Notes: generated by a model not told the origin, from the letters alone. Shown: positions 44,560-56,372, numbered from the stretch's first letter. The stretch is DNA of 64,000 bases from Pachyseris speciosa (GCA_016490735.1 JAEMWC010000140.1:547001-611000); one strand, 5' to 3'. Numbers and translations are program-made.

Positions 44560-46825
44560 GAGTCTAGTCTGCTTACCACGTTTCCTCCCCTTTTTGGCAG
44601 GTATCGGTGGACCCGCCTACCTTTTGGACTTTCTGCAAACTCGGAAATATTGCAGAAACGACTGATCAACACTTTAGAAGGTCTTGATGGTGTGGCCTGC
44701 ATAGCAGATGACATATTGATCTATGGTGTTGGTGACACCCCTGATGAAGCTATGCAAGATCACGACAGGAATTTGTCAGTGCTATTGGAGCGTTGCCGCC
44801 AGAGGTCCATGAAGCTCAATAGGGAAAAAGTGGTGCTGAGTGTGCAACAGACAGATTTCATGCGACACCTGCTGACTGCACAATGTTTGAAACCTGACCC
44901 AAACAAAGTGGAAGCCATCCTTAAACTAAAAACGCCTGACACCAAGGAGAACATTGAGAGACTGAATGGCATGTCAGTTACCTTGTTAAATTCTTGCCAA
45001 GGCTTTCTCAAGTTATGAAGCCACTCAGGAAACTTACCCAGACACGAGTTGAATGGTGCTGGGGAGCCATTGAGGACAAAGCTTTCAATGAGGTGTAGTA
45101 ACTTGTAACTCAAGCTCCAATTTTTGCTTACTACCGTCCAGACAAGGAACTTGTCATACAGTGCGATGCCAGCAGCCTGGGCCTTGGTGCTGTCCTCATG
45201 TAAGAAGGGCCTCCCCTTGCCTATGCTAGTAGAGCTCTAGCAGATCCATAAATTCTCTATGCCACTATTGAGAAGGAAATGTTGGCCATTGTCTTTGCGC
45301 TGGAGAAATGGCATCCGTTTGTCTATGGCCGCCATGTTGTGATCAAAACAGACCACAAGTCCCTGGAGTCCATCGCGAAGAAACCGCTTGTCAGGGCTCC
45401 AAAGCGCCTACAATGTATGCTCCTTAGAAGCCTGGCCTATGATATAGAAGTCCAGTACACCCCTGGTCATACTCAGCACCTGGCAGACATGATGAGCAGA
45501 TCATTACTCCCAGTTTGTGGCCAAGCTACTTCCAGCGAGTTTTAGACCGTTAACGCAGTCCATTTCCTACACATGGGACAAGAGAGGATACACAGAATCC
45601 AACTCGTTCAATGGGTGAGCGCCTCATTGTACCCCAAGGGCTGAGAGCTGAGATAAAGAAAGACATTCATGCTTCACATGCTGGTGTAGAAGATTGTTTA
45701 CGAAGAGCGAGAGAGAGAGCGTCTATTGGTCTTTTATCTCGACCTGCGAACCCTGCAGATTGTTTGAAGTTTCGCATGGCAAAGAAACTTTTATGAGTCA
45801 TGATGTCCCACTGAGGCCCTGGGAGAAAGTTGCTGTGGACCTCTCTGCCCCGAATCAGAAGGACTACTTGATGTCAGTGGACTACTATAGTGGTTACTGG
45901 GAGCTGGACAGACTACACAACACTGATTCTGGAACTGTGGTCAGAAAACTCAAGGCCCACTTCGCAAGGCATGGGAGTCCGTGTCAGCTTGTTAGCGACA
46001 ATGGTCCTCAATTCATTGCCGCAGAATTCCAAAAGCTGACAAAGGAATGGAACATTGAACATATGGTCACTTCTCCTTACAACAGTAAGTTGAAGCTGCT
46101 GTGAAGTCTGCTAAAAAAAACTGCTACGCGAGACTGCTGAAGGTGGTGATGACTTCTACTTGGGACCCCTTGCTGAACGTAAAATCCCACATCAAGGAAT
46201 CTGCAGCAGCCCAGTTCAAAGGCTCATGAATAGGAGGACAAGGACGTTACTGCCCACAACTGGTAATCTCTTGGAACCAAGAACCCTGAACACGAGTCAC
46301 GAGAGAGAAAAGCTGAAAGATGTCCAAAAGAGGCAAGCTAAATACTACAATGCCAATGCCCATGACTTACCCGAGCCAATCCCTGCAACTGCCAGCAGTG
46401 AATCGCTAGGAACACCAGATCAAAGCATGGTCCAGGCACCAAGGGCCAACAAGCTGCCGCTTGAGGTGACGCTCATTGAGCCACTTCGTGGGTGAAGTCC
46501 ACTCGAAGAAACCAAATGAAGCCACACCTTCTAAGGAATCGGGCACTAATGGCCCACCGTCAGTTGAAGCCTGTAAGGAGTAGAGAGAGCCAGATCCAGG
46601 GATCCGAGCTCGGTCAGGAAGGCTTGTCACTAGGCCTTCGTACCTTAGGGACTTTGTTCCATAAACAACCAACAAGCAACTTATAGGAACTTGACGTCGG
46701 TGTTTGAACCTTTGGTACCAGTTGAATCAGTTTCATATTACGTTAATGTTTTGTTTCGTTATGTTTCTTTACGTTCCAGTTTTCTCTTTTCCTTGGTGTG
46801 TTAAGCTATTTCATACCGGAGGGGA
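44560..46825 (+). pseudogene. Degenerate Gypsy-type (Ty3) pol: RT, RNase H, integrase
   Basis: RT is recognisable in 44650-45018 (GVACIADDILIYG is the catalytic block, followed by DHDRNL, MKLNREK and LKPDPNKVEAI). RNase H is at 45279-45545, with connection pieces before it in other frames (MLAIVFALEKWHPFVYGRHV, TDHKSLESI, APKRLQCML, then PGHTQHLADMMSR). The integrase core is at 45694-46104 (WEKVAVDLSAP, VDYYSGYWELD, LVSDNGPQF; two of the three acidic residues visible). A variable C-terminal part runs to about 46680. There are many stops and frameshifts, and the 5' half (Gag, protease, early RT, 5' LTR) is not seen. This is an old, truncated copy. Confidence 0.8.
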
Positions 46826-46928
46826 TGTTGCTAACTTCCCGTATGTGTAGTGTACTTGAGCATGTGCTCGCCATTAAAATATGTTTATCAAAGCCTGTAT
46901 TTCTGTTTTCTGGAATCCTGATACATCA
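46826..46928 (+). repeat. Putative 3' LTR (about 103 bp) of the Gypsy remnant
   Basis: A polypurine tract (CGGAGGGGA) is followed directly by TGTTGCTAACTTCCCG. The segment ends GATACATCA, giving TG...CA ends, and has AATAAA-like AT-rich sequence (CATTAAAATATG). No 5' copy exists in the window, so the right boundary is inferred only from the terminal CA. Confidence 0.5.
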
Positions 46929-47993
46929 AGTTATCTGAAAATCAAATTTCTTTAATCGGCCAGTAACCCAAGTGCTCTGGCATTCCTCTGATGCTGTAGT
47001 AACCTCTGGTTTGAAGTACTGAAGCGTCTTTAAACACACTTATCAAAAAGTGTGGACAGCTTGTCACTCTTGCGAACTACTCGTTCTGGAAGAAGCATTC
47101 CTATAACAGGAGCTTATTTTAGTCGCCATAATATGTGGCTTTGGTGACCTTGGTATCTCTATTTTAAAAGGCAATTTTTTAAACTTATCCTGGTTAGTAA
47201 TGCCTAAGCATGAAGCGACTGGGAGTATTCGTACACTGCTAGTTCATCTTTACTCCGCTGATAAACCAACTTTTCGTGTTTCACTCCACCACCGACGCAG
47301 CACCACAGATTATTTAGAAGCTAACCCCCCTGAATTTAACATAGATATGTAAACATAAACTCGAATGGGCATCAATGAATGTCGATCGTTTTAGCACATT
47401 TTGTCCTTTTGATGCAAAAGCACCTCAGAATTCTGGAAATCGCATTTTCGAAGACTGACATTTTAAGATTTCCCTGGGAAGCATACCTCCGGACCCCCTA
47501 GAGGCTCCTGCCTTCAGCAGCCGTACATTCCAACCCCTTCCATATAAATCCTAGATCCGCCCCAGCCCTTAAAAGGACTAGCAGTAGTAAAGGGGCGCAT
47601 TAGTTAGAGAAATGTGACTCCATCAGAACCAGAAAGCTATGAGTTCAACTCGGGATTGAGCCTAACTTTTGACAACTATCCATGTCTTTGCACTTGACGA
47701 GAAGAGATCTGCAGACCTGTTCACGATTTAGATGACCACTCGATCGAAGAGCCAAACTCGGATATAAACAGCTTAGAAGAAGCCCAAATATTAATTCGTG
47801 ATCGTCTCAAATTTCTCGTGAGTGTGAAAGAATTTTGGATATTATTGGTGACGTGTGAAAAGGACAAATAATTTTATGTGACTGAGTTTTACAAAGAGGT
47901 ATAGGCGACCCTCTATCGAGCCTGCGTCTGGTCTTCTCACTTTAGTTCTCAGTTTAGTTCCTTGACTGTGGCACACATCTTAGCACTTAATTT
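46929..47993. other. Non-coding stretch
   Basis: No gene, RNA or bounded repeat recognised. Confidence 0.35.
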
Positions 47994-48539
47994 TCATGAG
48001 GATTTCTTTCCTATCGCTTGCTTAAACGATGATCTGCACGTTCTTTTCTTCCCAGCTTTGGCTTCTTCTACAATTCCCTCACGCTCTTCTCTAACAGAAT
48101 TCTTCGCTGCTTCGTTTTCTTGTATGAGTTTGTCTAGTCTATCCAGGTAGCTTAGCCCTCCAAAAAGCTTGTATTCCACTGGGATCTCAAGCGCTAATCC
48201 ACCTCCGCGGTTAATTCTTTTTCCGCATTTAATTCCAACACCATTGTGAGCTCCACGCCTTCAAAAGCAAGATACAAATCTCGAAAAACCAAGTGGAATG
48301 TGTCCAACAATTCGTCCTTCTTCAATTATTGGGACAGCAATTTTGTCTCTTGCATTCTCTGTTTCTCTCAATGTCCCTGTAGGCAAAATATCACGCATCC
48401 GGGAATAATGAATAGGCTTTTGTAAACGCCTGACATAGCACTTTTCTAGACAGCGTATGAATAAGAATTTGTGTGAATGAGAAAGTGAATTTACGATGCT
48501 TCTGTATTCCAAAGGCAGCGGTTTCCAATTGCATAACAT
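47994..48539 (-). pseudogene. HIRAN-like domain protein, in-frame stop
   Basis: On the minus strand, 48539-48261 encodes LRETENARDKIAVPIIEEGR then IVGHIPLGFSRF. This resembles HIRAN domains, which bind DNA ends in helicases and repair proteins and carry RE-x-N-x-x-D-x-x-A-V and I/VGH-I/VP motifs. After a TGA the same frame continues with KCGKRINRGGGLALEIPVEY and a Glu/Lys-rich helical tail to 47994. The TGA sits in a CTTTTGA context where one extra T would give Phe-Leu, so a homopolymer indel plus compensating change, or a true nonsense mutation, is possible. I recall this protein as a stand-alone repetitive family in corals. Confidence 0.4.
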
Positions 48540-49235
48540 GGTAATGTGTTCATAATATGTAAGCTATAATGTCAAACAAAAGATCCTAGTTTGCAAGTTC
48601 TGCGGCTCTTCACACTATCGCTGTTTCGCTTCGGTGCCGCTTGATCATGTGCAAGAGAAAGCCAAAGAAACGAAGAAATGAGCTGTCCTTAGAAACTCTG
48701 CTCGAGATAGAGGAAGAGTACGAGAAAGGATCGGTCGGGGTACACTACAGGAGTGCTCGATGGAGCCGATCTGCAAAATAACCGCTCTGCAGGCTGATTT
48801 TGGGCTGGCTGGCAAAATGTTTGCTGAAATAAAAATCTTTCTGGCAGTGTTATTTTAACGAAATCTTGCTAGCATTTGTGTCCGCAATGAGTCTTACTGG
48901 CTGACAGGAATCAAAACACGTCATTTCTGGCAGTTGTCTTATTTCAGTTTACATGCTGGCTGAGAGTACTGAGGGCGCACTTTTATCTGCGTGAGATTGA
49001 AAATAAAGTTAATGAAAAACAAACCGTTTTAATATCAAAGCTTCTAGTGGATGGCTCACACGTTTTAAACAAAGATACTGTTTGTCAGCCAGCTTGGTAA
49101 TTTCGACTCGTAAACCATACCAGTATTTAAAATTCATCGCTATCAGTATTTTTGCAAAAGTTTGTGCAGATCTGAGTACATGAAATTAGAGCTAGAGGGG
49201 GATGGTAGCTCGACTGAGCCCCAAAATGCCCAACA
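48540..49235. other. Non-coding stretch
   Basis: No gene recognised. It may hold upstream sequence of the minus-strand HIRAN-like remnant. Confidence 0.3.
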
Positions 49236-49366
49236 TTGTCACAGATCAAATGAAGAATGCTCCTCGCAGTTGTGAACGAAATTTATGCAATTGCGAAAAG
49301 AAGCCTGAAAAAATTTCAGGACTTCAACGGGGCTTGAACCCGTGACCTCGCAGTACCGTTACGATA

Positions 49367-49406
<40 letters not shown>

Positions 49407-49565
49407 AGGTCAATTGTGGGTTCATATGTTCCCGTGAAAGAAATGAGTGTGAATGATATATCAAATAAATCATATAAGAACTGCGGAAATGAAATCAAGT
49501 GAAGAATGATCCTCGCAGTTGTGAATGCAGTTTATACAATTGCGAAGGCTGAAAAAAAGTTTCGT
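49236..49565 (-). mobile_element. tRNA-derived SINE with duplicated body
   Basis: A tRNA-like head (49320-49391, minus) is flanked by two direct copies of the body sequence: GAAGAATG(C/A)TCCTCGCAGTTG...GCAATTGCGAA...GCCTGAAAAAA at 49251 and 49502. Between them is CCACTGACGTTGGGAGCAGG and an ATGA-rich segment (GAATGATATATCAAATAAATC). I recall this as a common SINE type in coral genomes. It abuts the left end of the Ngaro-type element. Confidence 0.65.
49320..49391 (-). repeat. tRNA-like SINE head
   Basis: Acceptor GGCTTCA/TGAAGTC forms seven pairs, with A box TAGCTCAGTTGG, B box GGTTCAAGCCC and anticodon stem TCGTA/TGCGA. The loop ACGGTAC lacks the usual U33, so it is not a functional tRNA. 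It is the best-folded tRNA-like head in the window outside the 38-40 kb array. Confidence 0.65.
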
Positions 49566-49675
49566 AATTTTGTTTTCCAAAGGAGATTGTGAGTTATAGA
49601 ATTGAAAGGAAAGATGTGTGTTTTTTAGCTTTGCTCCAGGGCGCATAAAACGGGCATTTTGGGTGTTTCTTGGAA

Positions 49676-49919
49676 ATAAAACCAAACATCATATTAGGGC
49701 ATGATGTTATTTATGTCGATAGAATGCCCTATTATACTCTTAATCCGCACATATCTGTTGATCCGATGGTGGTTTATCACGTGGCACAAATTACGGCATT
49801 ATACCCAATTACGTTGAAGGGCGTAGTTGCCCGTGAATATAAAACAGAAGATACGCTTAAACTATTCCCTCTTGCTTCCATGCACCATTACGGCCATTAT
49901 CCCTGTTGGAAAAAAGACA
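49676..49919 (+). repeat. A1 split direct repeat
   Basis: 244 bp starting ATAAAACCAAACATCAT, repeated at 62476-62719 with five or so substitutions. It also contains an open frame shared by both copies (TLNPHISVDPMVVYHVAQI), which I take to be by-product rather than gene. Confidence 0.9.
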
Positions 49920-50031
49920 GCTTTTCAGGCAAGTCTTATTTACTTTCTTATGCCTTTTACCGGATTGTGGTCATATGAATCAACAATAACGTTTTTAAAT
50001 AAGGGAGTGACTCTCGGTAAATGCTCGCGGC

Positions 50032-50580
50032 ATGGCAAAGCCAAAGGTATTGATCCGTGGCCATTCTTTTATCCGCCGCTTAGAACAATTTGTTGCCACA
50101 TGCTCCCAAGTTAACCACCAATTTATGTTAGATGAAGCTGCCACGTTTCAATGGCATGGTGTCGGGGGAAGAACTGTAGCTAAAACGATGCGGCACGACC
50201 TCCATGTGGTCGCTTCATTTGCTCCTGACATTGTGATCTTACAGTTGGGAACAAATGATCTTTCCCGGCTTGACCCACTTGTCGTGGGGTCTTCTTTGGA
50301 GGATCTAGTGCGTCTTCTGCACGATCACTTTAACGTTAAGGTAATTTGTGTCTGCCAGACCATTTATCGGGGAGCTGACCAGGTGGCTTTCAATGTACGT
50401 GTCCGCGCGCTCTCCAAATATATGAAAACATTCCTAGAGCCACTCCCTTTTTTTTTTTTGTGGGGACACCGAGGTTTTTGGAACACAACTCAGACTTTTC
50501 TTGGCCGTGATGGTGTACACCTCAATAAGCAAGGGCACTATAAATTGTATCGTAGTTTACGGGGAGCTCGTCCTCTTCGT
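50032..50580 (+). pseudogene. SGNH/GDSL-type hydrolase of the retrotransposon, 3' end rearranged
   Basis: About 180 codons, from MAKPKVLIRGHSFIRRLEQF. Block I is RGHSFI (the catalytic Ser in a GHS context instead of GDS), the middle block with conserved Gly is VGGRTV, block III is LQLGTNDLSRLDP, and block V with the catalytic Asp-His pair is GRDGVHLNKQGH. All catalytic positions are present. The family includes esterases and acetylhydrolases. Its role in retrotransposons is unknown (possibly membrane or RNP related). After the DGVHL block the frame runs into a palindrome (50509-50726) and its last 40 codons are artefactual, so the true C-terminus is lost or moved. Confidence 0.75.
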
Positions 50581-50726
50581 TTTAATATATATAATATATA
50601 TGTATTAAAACGAAGAGGACGAGCTCAGTGGCTGACCTTTGCATATAGACGCAATGACTTTAAAATAGCCCCCCGTAAACTACGATACAATTTATAGTGC
50701 CCTTGCTTATTGAGGTGTACACCATC
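50509..50726. repeat. Inverted duplication of the SGNH gene's 3' end
   Basis: GATGGTGTACACCTCAATAA and the following coding sequence to ACGGGG (50509-50564) reappear inverted at about 50671-50726. AGCTCGTCCTCTTCGTTTTA is also mirrored around a TATATA centre (about 50565-50624). The outer arms are about 56 bp and nearly perfect. Confidence 0.85.
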
Positions 50727-51341
50727 ATATATCTATATTTTTTTTTTTTCTGTATCACTGAGCCATTTCCTTTGTAATATTTATGTATGTTTTTACGCCC
50801 AGCCGTGTTTTTATAGCCGATTTATCAGCTTTGTTATCTTGTGTTGGCGGTAATTTGCCACATACTGACATTGCTGTTCTTGACGGCATTTAACATTTGT
50901 TGGCTGATCCACCTAGCCACATGTCTGCACAGTACATACGTGTGCCTTTGTTATACCGGCTGTGGTCTTTGTTTATTGTTTGCTTGCAGTTACCGTATGA
51001 GTGTACAACCCTTTTGACCGCCTACATTTTAGGTGTGTCCAATGCACTCGGTATTACTGTCAATGCATTTTTTGTTTTTGTTTTGGTTCTCAATGGAAAT
51101 GGGCCTTTTTTCGCCTTTTTCATGCGTTTCGTGATACAGTGACCCTGTTGAACAGAAACCAGAAGTTCCTGTTTTTGCATACCATGCATTTTTTTTTTGC
51201 GATGACTTTAATTAGGCCCCCACCGCAACAGTTTTCCGGGCTATGTTATTTCCTTCCTGACTTTCTAATACATTATCTGTGGTTTCGCTATCATCTAACA
51301 TTTCTCATTATGTACAGTAGTTATTTTCTTATTGTTGCATC

Positions 51342-52465
51342 ATGCCGCCTAAGAAGCGAAACGCTGGTCCTCCCACTACGCGTCGCTCAAAGCGTCCTCG
51401 GCTTGCCGCTCCCGCTTCGGATGTTGCAGAAACAGGCCCTACTGCCGTAGAAGCACCTGATCAAGAGGCAGGGATGATCACGCTGAATATTCAAGCCCTG
51501 CAGAGCACTATAGCAGCCGCTGTCTCGCAAGCTGTCTCCGACGCCATGGCGAATTCTACCATGCACGAAACCAGTACCACCCAGCGCAACAACCCTTCTT
51601 TGGTGCCATTAGCAGCACCCGATGCTCAGGTGGACCGCTTGGTCGACAACGAAATATCAGCGATTACGACCCATGCAGGTACGCAGAGCCAAATCCCAGG
51701 GCCTTCTCCTTTGGATTCCGGGGATCAGCCTCGCCAGATCTTTACTTCTATAGGCATAAATTTAGGGGCTAGAGTTAGCGATAAGCTTAAAGCAAAAATC
51801 TGGGCAAATGAATATATAGATTTCGGGGCGTTACTGTCGGTCGCTCCTTCCCGTGAAAAATTTGCCTTATCCATGGCCTCATTGGGGCACCTTCAGGTCA
51901 ACCTCACCTCACCCTAGAGCCCTGCCACACGCCTAGAAAGGTAACAAATATACAGCAGTGGCTTACCGCTTTTAACACTTTTGTGGCGATTTATTCGGAG
52001 CGAGAGGCGGGCGACGCCCCGAAACTAATGAAATATTGTGAAGTGGTGCGTGATCTTTCGAATAAGTTGGGGGACTGGCTTTATTATGACGAACAGTTCC
52101 GTTACCTGAGGCAATCTGCCCCTGAGAGTAACCCCTCGGATCAGGTCCATTGGGAACTATGGCTCCGTGCGATGACGAATTTTCGTGGTAAACCTCAATC
52201 ACCCGCCAGTAGTGATAGGGTTACCCCACGAACACGTTTTCGCTCCACCACAAGCACTTTCCCAAGGGGGACATGCTGGAATTTTCACGCCGGTCGGCAA
52301 TGCCGGGGATGCCACTATGAACACGTCTGCTTTAAATGTGGTGCCAAACATCCCGCGAGTCAATGTCAAGTCCCCTCAACCAATCAGCGATCTACCCCTG
52401 TTAAATCCGGACCGTCAGCTCAATCTCCAAGTGTCCCGCCAACCGGTCACCCCCGTAAAAGCTGA
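51342..52465 (+). pseudogene. Gag protein of the retrotransposon, one frameshift
   Basis: It starts MPPKKRNAGPPTTRRSKRPR, a basic N-terminus, followed by an Ala/Gln-rich helix (QSTIAAAVSQAVSDAM). The first frame ends at 51917. The second frame takes over just before it and continues TPRKVTNIQQWLTAF, YYDEQFRYLRQSAPESNPSD and a Cys/His cluster CWNFHAGRQCRGCHYEHVC then CGAKHPASQC, a zinc-binding nucleic-acid motif as in Ngaro/DIRS Gag. The shift lies near 51895-51910 (a CACCTCACCTCACCC slippery repeat). It overlaps the start of the pol frame. Confidence 0.75.
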
Positions 52466-53822
52466 TCGGCTAGAACACTTGTTAACCGGGTATAGTCCGA
52501 CCCTCAAACAATACTTAATTGACGGTTTTCGACGCGGCTTTCGCATTTATTATATCGGTGGTATATCTGCTTTTGAGTCCCCAAATTTACAAAGTGCTTT
52601 GCAAAATCCCGAAGTTGTCCTTGCCAAATTAATGAAGGAGTTAATCGCTGGTACGATTGTGGGCCCTTTCCACACCGCACCCTTTCCTGTTTTTCGCACG
52701 TCGCCTATTGGCATAGTTCCCAAGAAGACCGCTAATGATTTCAGGTTAATTCACCATCTATCTTACCCCAGAGGCTCTTCTATTAACGATTCCATTCCCG
52801 ACGACTGTGCCTCTGTGCATTATGCTACTATCAATGACGCAGTTAATATTCTTAAAAAATTAGGAGCGGGTTGTTATCTGGCGAAAACAGATATCAAATC
52901 GGCATTTCGTATTATTCCTGTTCACCCCCTGGATTATCCCTTACTTGGCATCAAATGGGCCAATCAGTTTTATTTTGACCGTTGTTTAGCGATGGGGTTA
53001 AAGTCTAGTTGTGCTATTTTCGAAAAGTTCAGTTCTTCTTTAGAGTGGCTCGCCGTGCACCACTTAAAGGTTTCTGCTGTTCTGCATATTTTAGATGACT
53101 TTCTCTTTATCGCCCCTACTGAGGATAAGTGTCGCACAGACCTCTCTAATTTCCTTGCCATGTGCGATTTCCTTGGGGTTCCCATCGCTCAAGAAAAAAC
53201 TGTAGGACCCGATACCACTTTACCATTTGCTGGCATAGAGCTCGATTCTGTCCGGCTGGAGGCTAGGCTACCGTTAGAAAAGCTTACTAAATGTCGCACC
53301 TTACTTCGTCAATTTCTACAACAGCGCTCAGTCGTTCTTCGTGACCTGCAGTCCTTAATTGGCCTATTGAATTTTTGTTGTTCCGTTGTCGTCCCCGGGC
53401 GTGCGTTTTTACGCCGCTTAATTGATCTTACCGCCGGTACGACACGCCCTCATCACCACATCCGTTTAAACCAGGCAGCTAAACAAGATATACGTATGTG
53501 GTTACAATTTTTAGACCGCTTTAATGGCAAAGCATTTTTTCTATCCGATCGTTGGGAAACTTCTGTTTCACTAGAATTATATACTGATGCCGCGGCATCT
53601 AAGGGTTATGGTGCGATATTTGGGAAAAGCTGGTTTGGTGGCCCTTTTCCTACTGCCTGGCATTGTTTTAACATTACGGTTCTCGAGCTTTTTCCTATTG
53701 TCCTTGCTGTTCATATTTGGGGGCCACGCATGGCCAACCGTTGCGTTATGTTTTTCACCGATAACGCTGCTCTTGTAGATATTATCAATAAGCAGACATC
53801 GAGACATAAGTCCGTCATGATC
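52185..53822 (+). pseudogene. Reverse transcriptase-RNase H (DIRS/Ngaro type), interrupted in RNase H
   Basis: One long frame. RT blocks: PIGIVPKKTANDFRLIHHLS, YLAKTDIKSAFRIIPVHPLD (first catalytic Asp), FYFDRCLAMGLKSSCAIFEK and LHILDDFLFIAPT (the LDD catalytic pair), then LPFAGIELDS. RNase H starts LELYTDAAASKGYGAIFG (Asp), with NITVLELFPIVLAV (Glu) and MFFTDNAALVDIINK (Asp). The nested foldback element cuts in right after SRHKSVMI. The frame downstream of its right duplication (60503) picks up the same codon phase. The first about 85 codons overlap Gag and are probably not translated as pol. All RT catalytic residues are intact. Confidence 0.85.
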
Positions 53823-55774
53823 ACCGGGCTGAAGTTAGCTGCCAATTCACTGCCAATTCACCAGCTGCCAATTCGTCGTTTAGAAGAACGCTGCCAATTC
53901 GTACCCCTTAAGGTTTTTTGGAAAAACTTTCTGTTATTCAAAGGTTCATACTTTGCTATGATGTAAAATGTAATTTGCGCACAAGCGCGTTACAAAACGC
54001 AAAATGCGCAGCGAAACCTTGTGTAGTCAGAAAGACTGTCTTGGGCTTAGTGAGTTTTCAAACAGAGCGATCAATATGCAAAATACCTGACTTAATAACT
54101 CCCCAACCTTTGGTATCTGAAATATCGTTTCGCTTTCACCCTAATGCTTATACACCGGCTAATTCATCTCTCGATATCTCAGTCCTGTCTCTTTTCATTC
54201 ACTAATAATTTCAGGTTCCCCAACACAGTGAATATTTGGAAATGTGTTCTCCGTTATGTCACGTCATCCAGTTTTTGACCTTGAATAACTATGTCTGTGG
54301 AATCCCCACCATGACAAATGGCATATGACGTTAAAGTGCCGACAACAGGCATGTCATCTCTCGGTAACTCAGTCCGGCTTCCTTACCGTTCCTCTTACTT
54401 ATGGATACCCGAACATCACTCCTTTTAAAACACAGGAACAGCGTCTTGTCACGAAATCCAGGGTTTGTATTTGAATAACTCTATTTGCAGTGTTATAACC
54501 GCGACAAATCATAAATCGTGTCAAAGTTACGTTAACATTTATGCCATCTCTCGATATAAACGCCCCGTCTCTTTGTCTTTGCACTAATAATAAAGGCGCA
54601 AATATCGTGCATATTGATTAGCGTTTCCGCCGTGAACCAGTAAAAGCTAATTTTTAAATTGAATAACTATTTTCACGATATCTAAACCACGAATAATGAC
54701 ATATACTGAGAAACTGCTGATCACATTGATTCCATCTCTCCATATCTCATCCCTGTCTCCTTAGCTTTTTAATAATTACAAGCTCTCGAACATCGCGAAA
54801 GGTAACGAAAGTTGCCAGTATATGCCACATAATCGACATTTTGAACTTAAATAACTTTTCTTGTGGTATCGTCAGCGCAACAAATGAAATATCCTCTGAA
54901 AGTACAGCGAATGATCATTCCATCTCTCGATATTTCAGCCCTGTCTCTGTTTGTTTTCCCTTAATTGTTGAATCCCCAACATGGCACATATTAACTGTTG
55001 TTTAAGGACGTTTTGTCACGCAACTCACAATTAAAAGAAAAATTAGAAATTGAATAACTATGTTTGTAACAAACTGACCGCGACAAATAGCGTATTTTAC
55101 TAAACTACTGAGGACAGTGATCCCATCTATTCATATCTTCCTCCTCCCTCTTTTGCTTTTCTAATAATTATGGGCTCCCTAACATCGCGTATAGTGAAGA
55201 ACTGAAGTTGCCAGTATATGTCACGTAATCAAAACTTTTGACTGAAATAACTTTGCTTGTGGTATCGCCAGCGCAACACATGAAATATCCTTAGAAAAGT
55301 ACAGCAAATGATCATTCCATCTCTCGATATTTACTGTCCTGTCTCTTGTTGTTTACCATTAATTATGGACTCCCCAACAGGGCACATATTAACTATCGTG
55401 TCAGGGCCGTTCTGTCACGGAACTCAACAATTATAAAGAATGCAACATTTGAAGTTGAATAACTATGTTTGTAATTAAATAACCGGGACAAATGGCGTAA
55501 TTTATTACAGTAATGAGAACAGTGATTCCATCTCTCCATACCTCATCCCTCTTCTGTAGCTTTTGTAATAATTATAGGCTCTCGAACATCAAGTATAGTG
55601 ACCCAGTATATCTCACGTAATCCCAATTTGGGAATTAAATAACTTTGCTTGTGGTATCGTCAGCGCAGCAAATGAAATGTCATATGAAATCACAGTGAAT
55701 GATCGTTTCATCTCTCGATATCCCAGGCCTGCGACTGTTGACTCCCCAATCATCATAGTCATCGTCATCGTCGC

Positions 55775-55830
55775 TATTGCCTGATGAGTGTAGTCGGTAT
55801 TTGGCTATACGAAACAGAGCTGTTGCAATA
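55775..55830 (+). ncRNA. Hammerhead ribozyme, type I
   Basis: Stem I is TATTGC (55775-55780) with GCAATA (55825-55830). CUGAUGA is 55781-55787. Stem II is GTGTAG (55788-55793) with CTATAC (55805-55810) and an 11-nt loop. GAAA is 55811-55814. Stem III is ACAG-AG-CUGU or a shorter form, and the cleavage triplet is GUU, ending at 55824. The core is intact. GUU is an accepted but less common cleavage site. It is followed within 45 bp by a (TA)n tract, a layout seen at the 3' side of Penelope-like insertions. Confidence 0.8.
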
Positions 55831-55874
55831 AAGTGATTATGAATCACTTATGAAGTCTGGAAATCTTTACAGAA

Positions 55875-55876
<2 letters not shown>

Positions 55877-55926
<50 letters not shown>
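55877..55926. repeat. (TA)n microsatellite
   Basis: About 25 uninterrupted AT units directly after the hammerhead-containing segment. Confidence 0.95.
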
Positions 55927-55930
<4 letters not shown>

Positions 55931-56008
55931 CTGTATATGAGGGAAACCCTAACCCTGTACACCCCAAATAATCATATTTTCATTGAATAAATGTTTGAAA
56001 GAAAATTT

Positions 56009-56080
56009 GCCCTGAGCGGGATTTGAACCCACGTCCCCCCGTATACTAGTCGGGTGTGATGACCACTACACTATCAGGAC
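56009..56080 (-). repeat. tRNA-like sequence between the two (TA)n tracts
   Basis: Minus-strand acceptor GTCCTGA/TCAGGGC (seven pairs, one wobble), A box TAGTGTAGTGG and B box GGTTCAAATCC are intact. The anticodon stem has four pairs (CCCG/CGGG) and a 9-nt loop, and an AGT triplet would sit in the anticodon place. It could be a SINE head or a tRNA pseudogene. The A box is of the Asp/Glu/Val type. Confidence 0.6.
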
Positions 56081-56295
56081 AACCATGCTGGCAACACGGC
56101 AATCGAAGATGTGATTTACGTGATCGAGGACGTGGCATCCCGGGAAATTTTACTTTCTTAGGTGACAAGGCAGGGGAAGCCTATAACTCCATTTGAAACC
56201 CAACTAAGGATCAATTACTGATACACGACCGAAGTCAACTTAGCGGATGACAAAGGAGGATCCAATTACGGATACAGGCTTATACAGGCTTATTT

Positions 56296-56297
<2 letters not shown>

Positions 56298-56370
<73 letters not shown>
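56298..56370. repeat. (TA)n microsatellite
   Basis: About 36 uninterrupted TA units, adjoining the 3' side of the minus-strand Penelope-like fragment. Confidence 0.95.

Positions 56371-56372
<2 letters not shown>

Noticed and set aside
49670..49978. Duplicate 102-codon frames in A1 and A2 as a gene pair
   Set aside because: They lie in the split direct repeats of the Ngaro-type element, so the duplication is structural. There is no domain.
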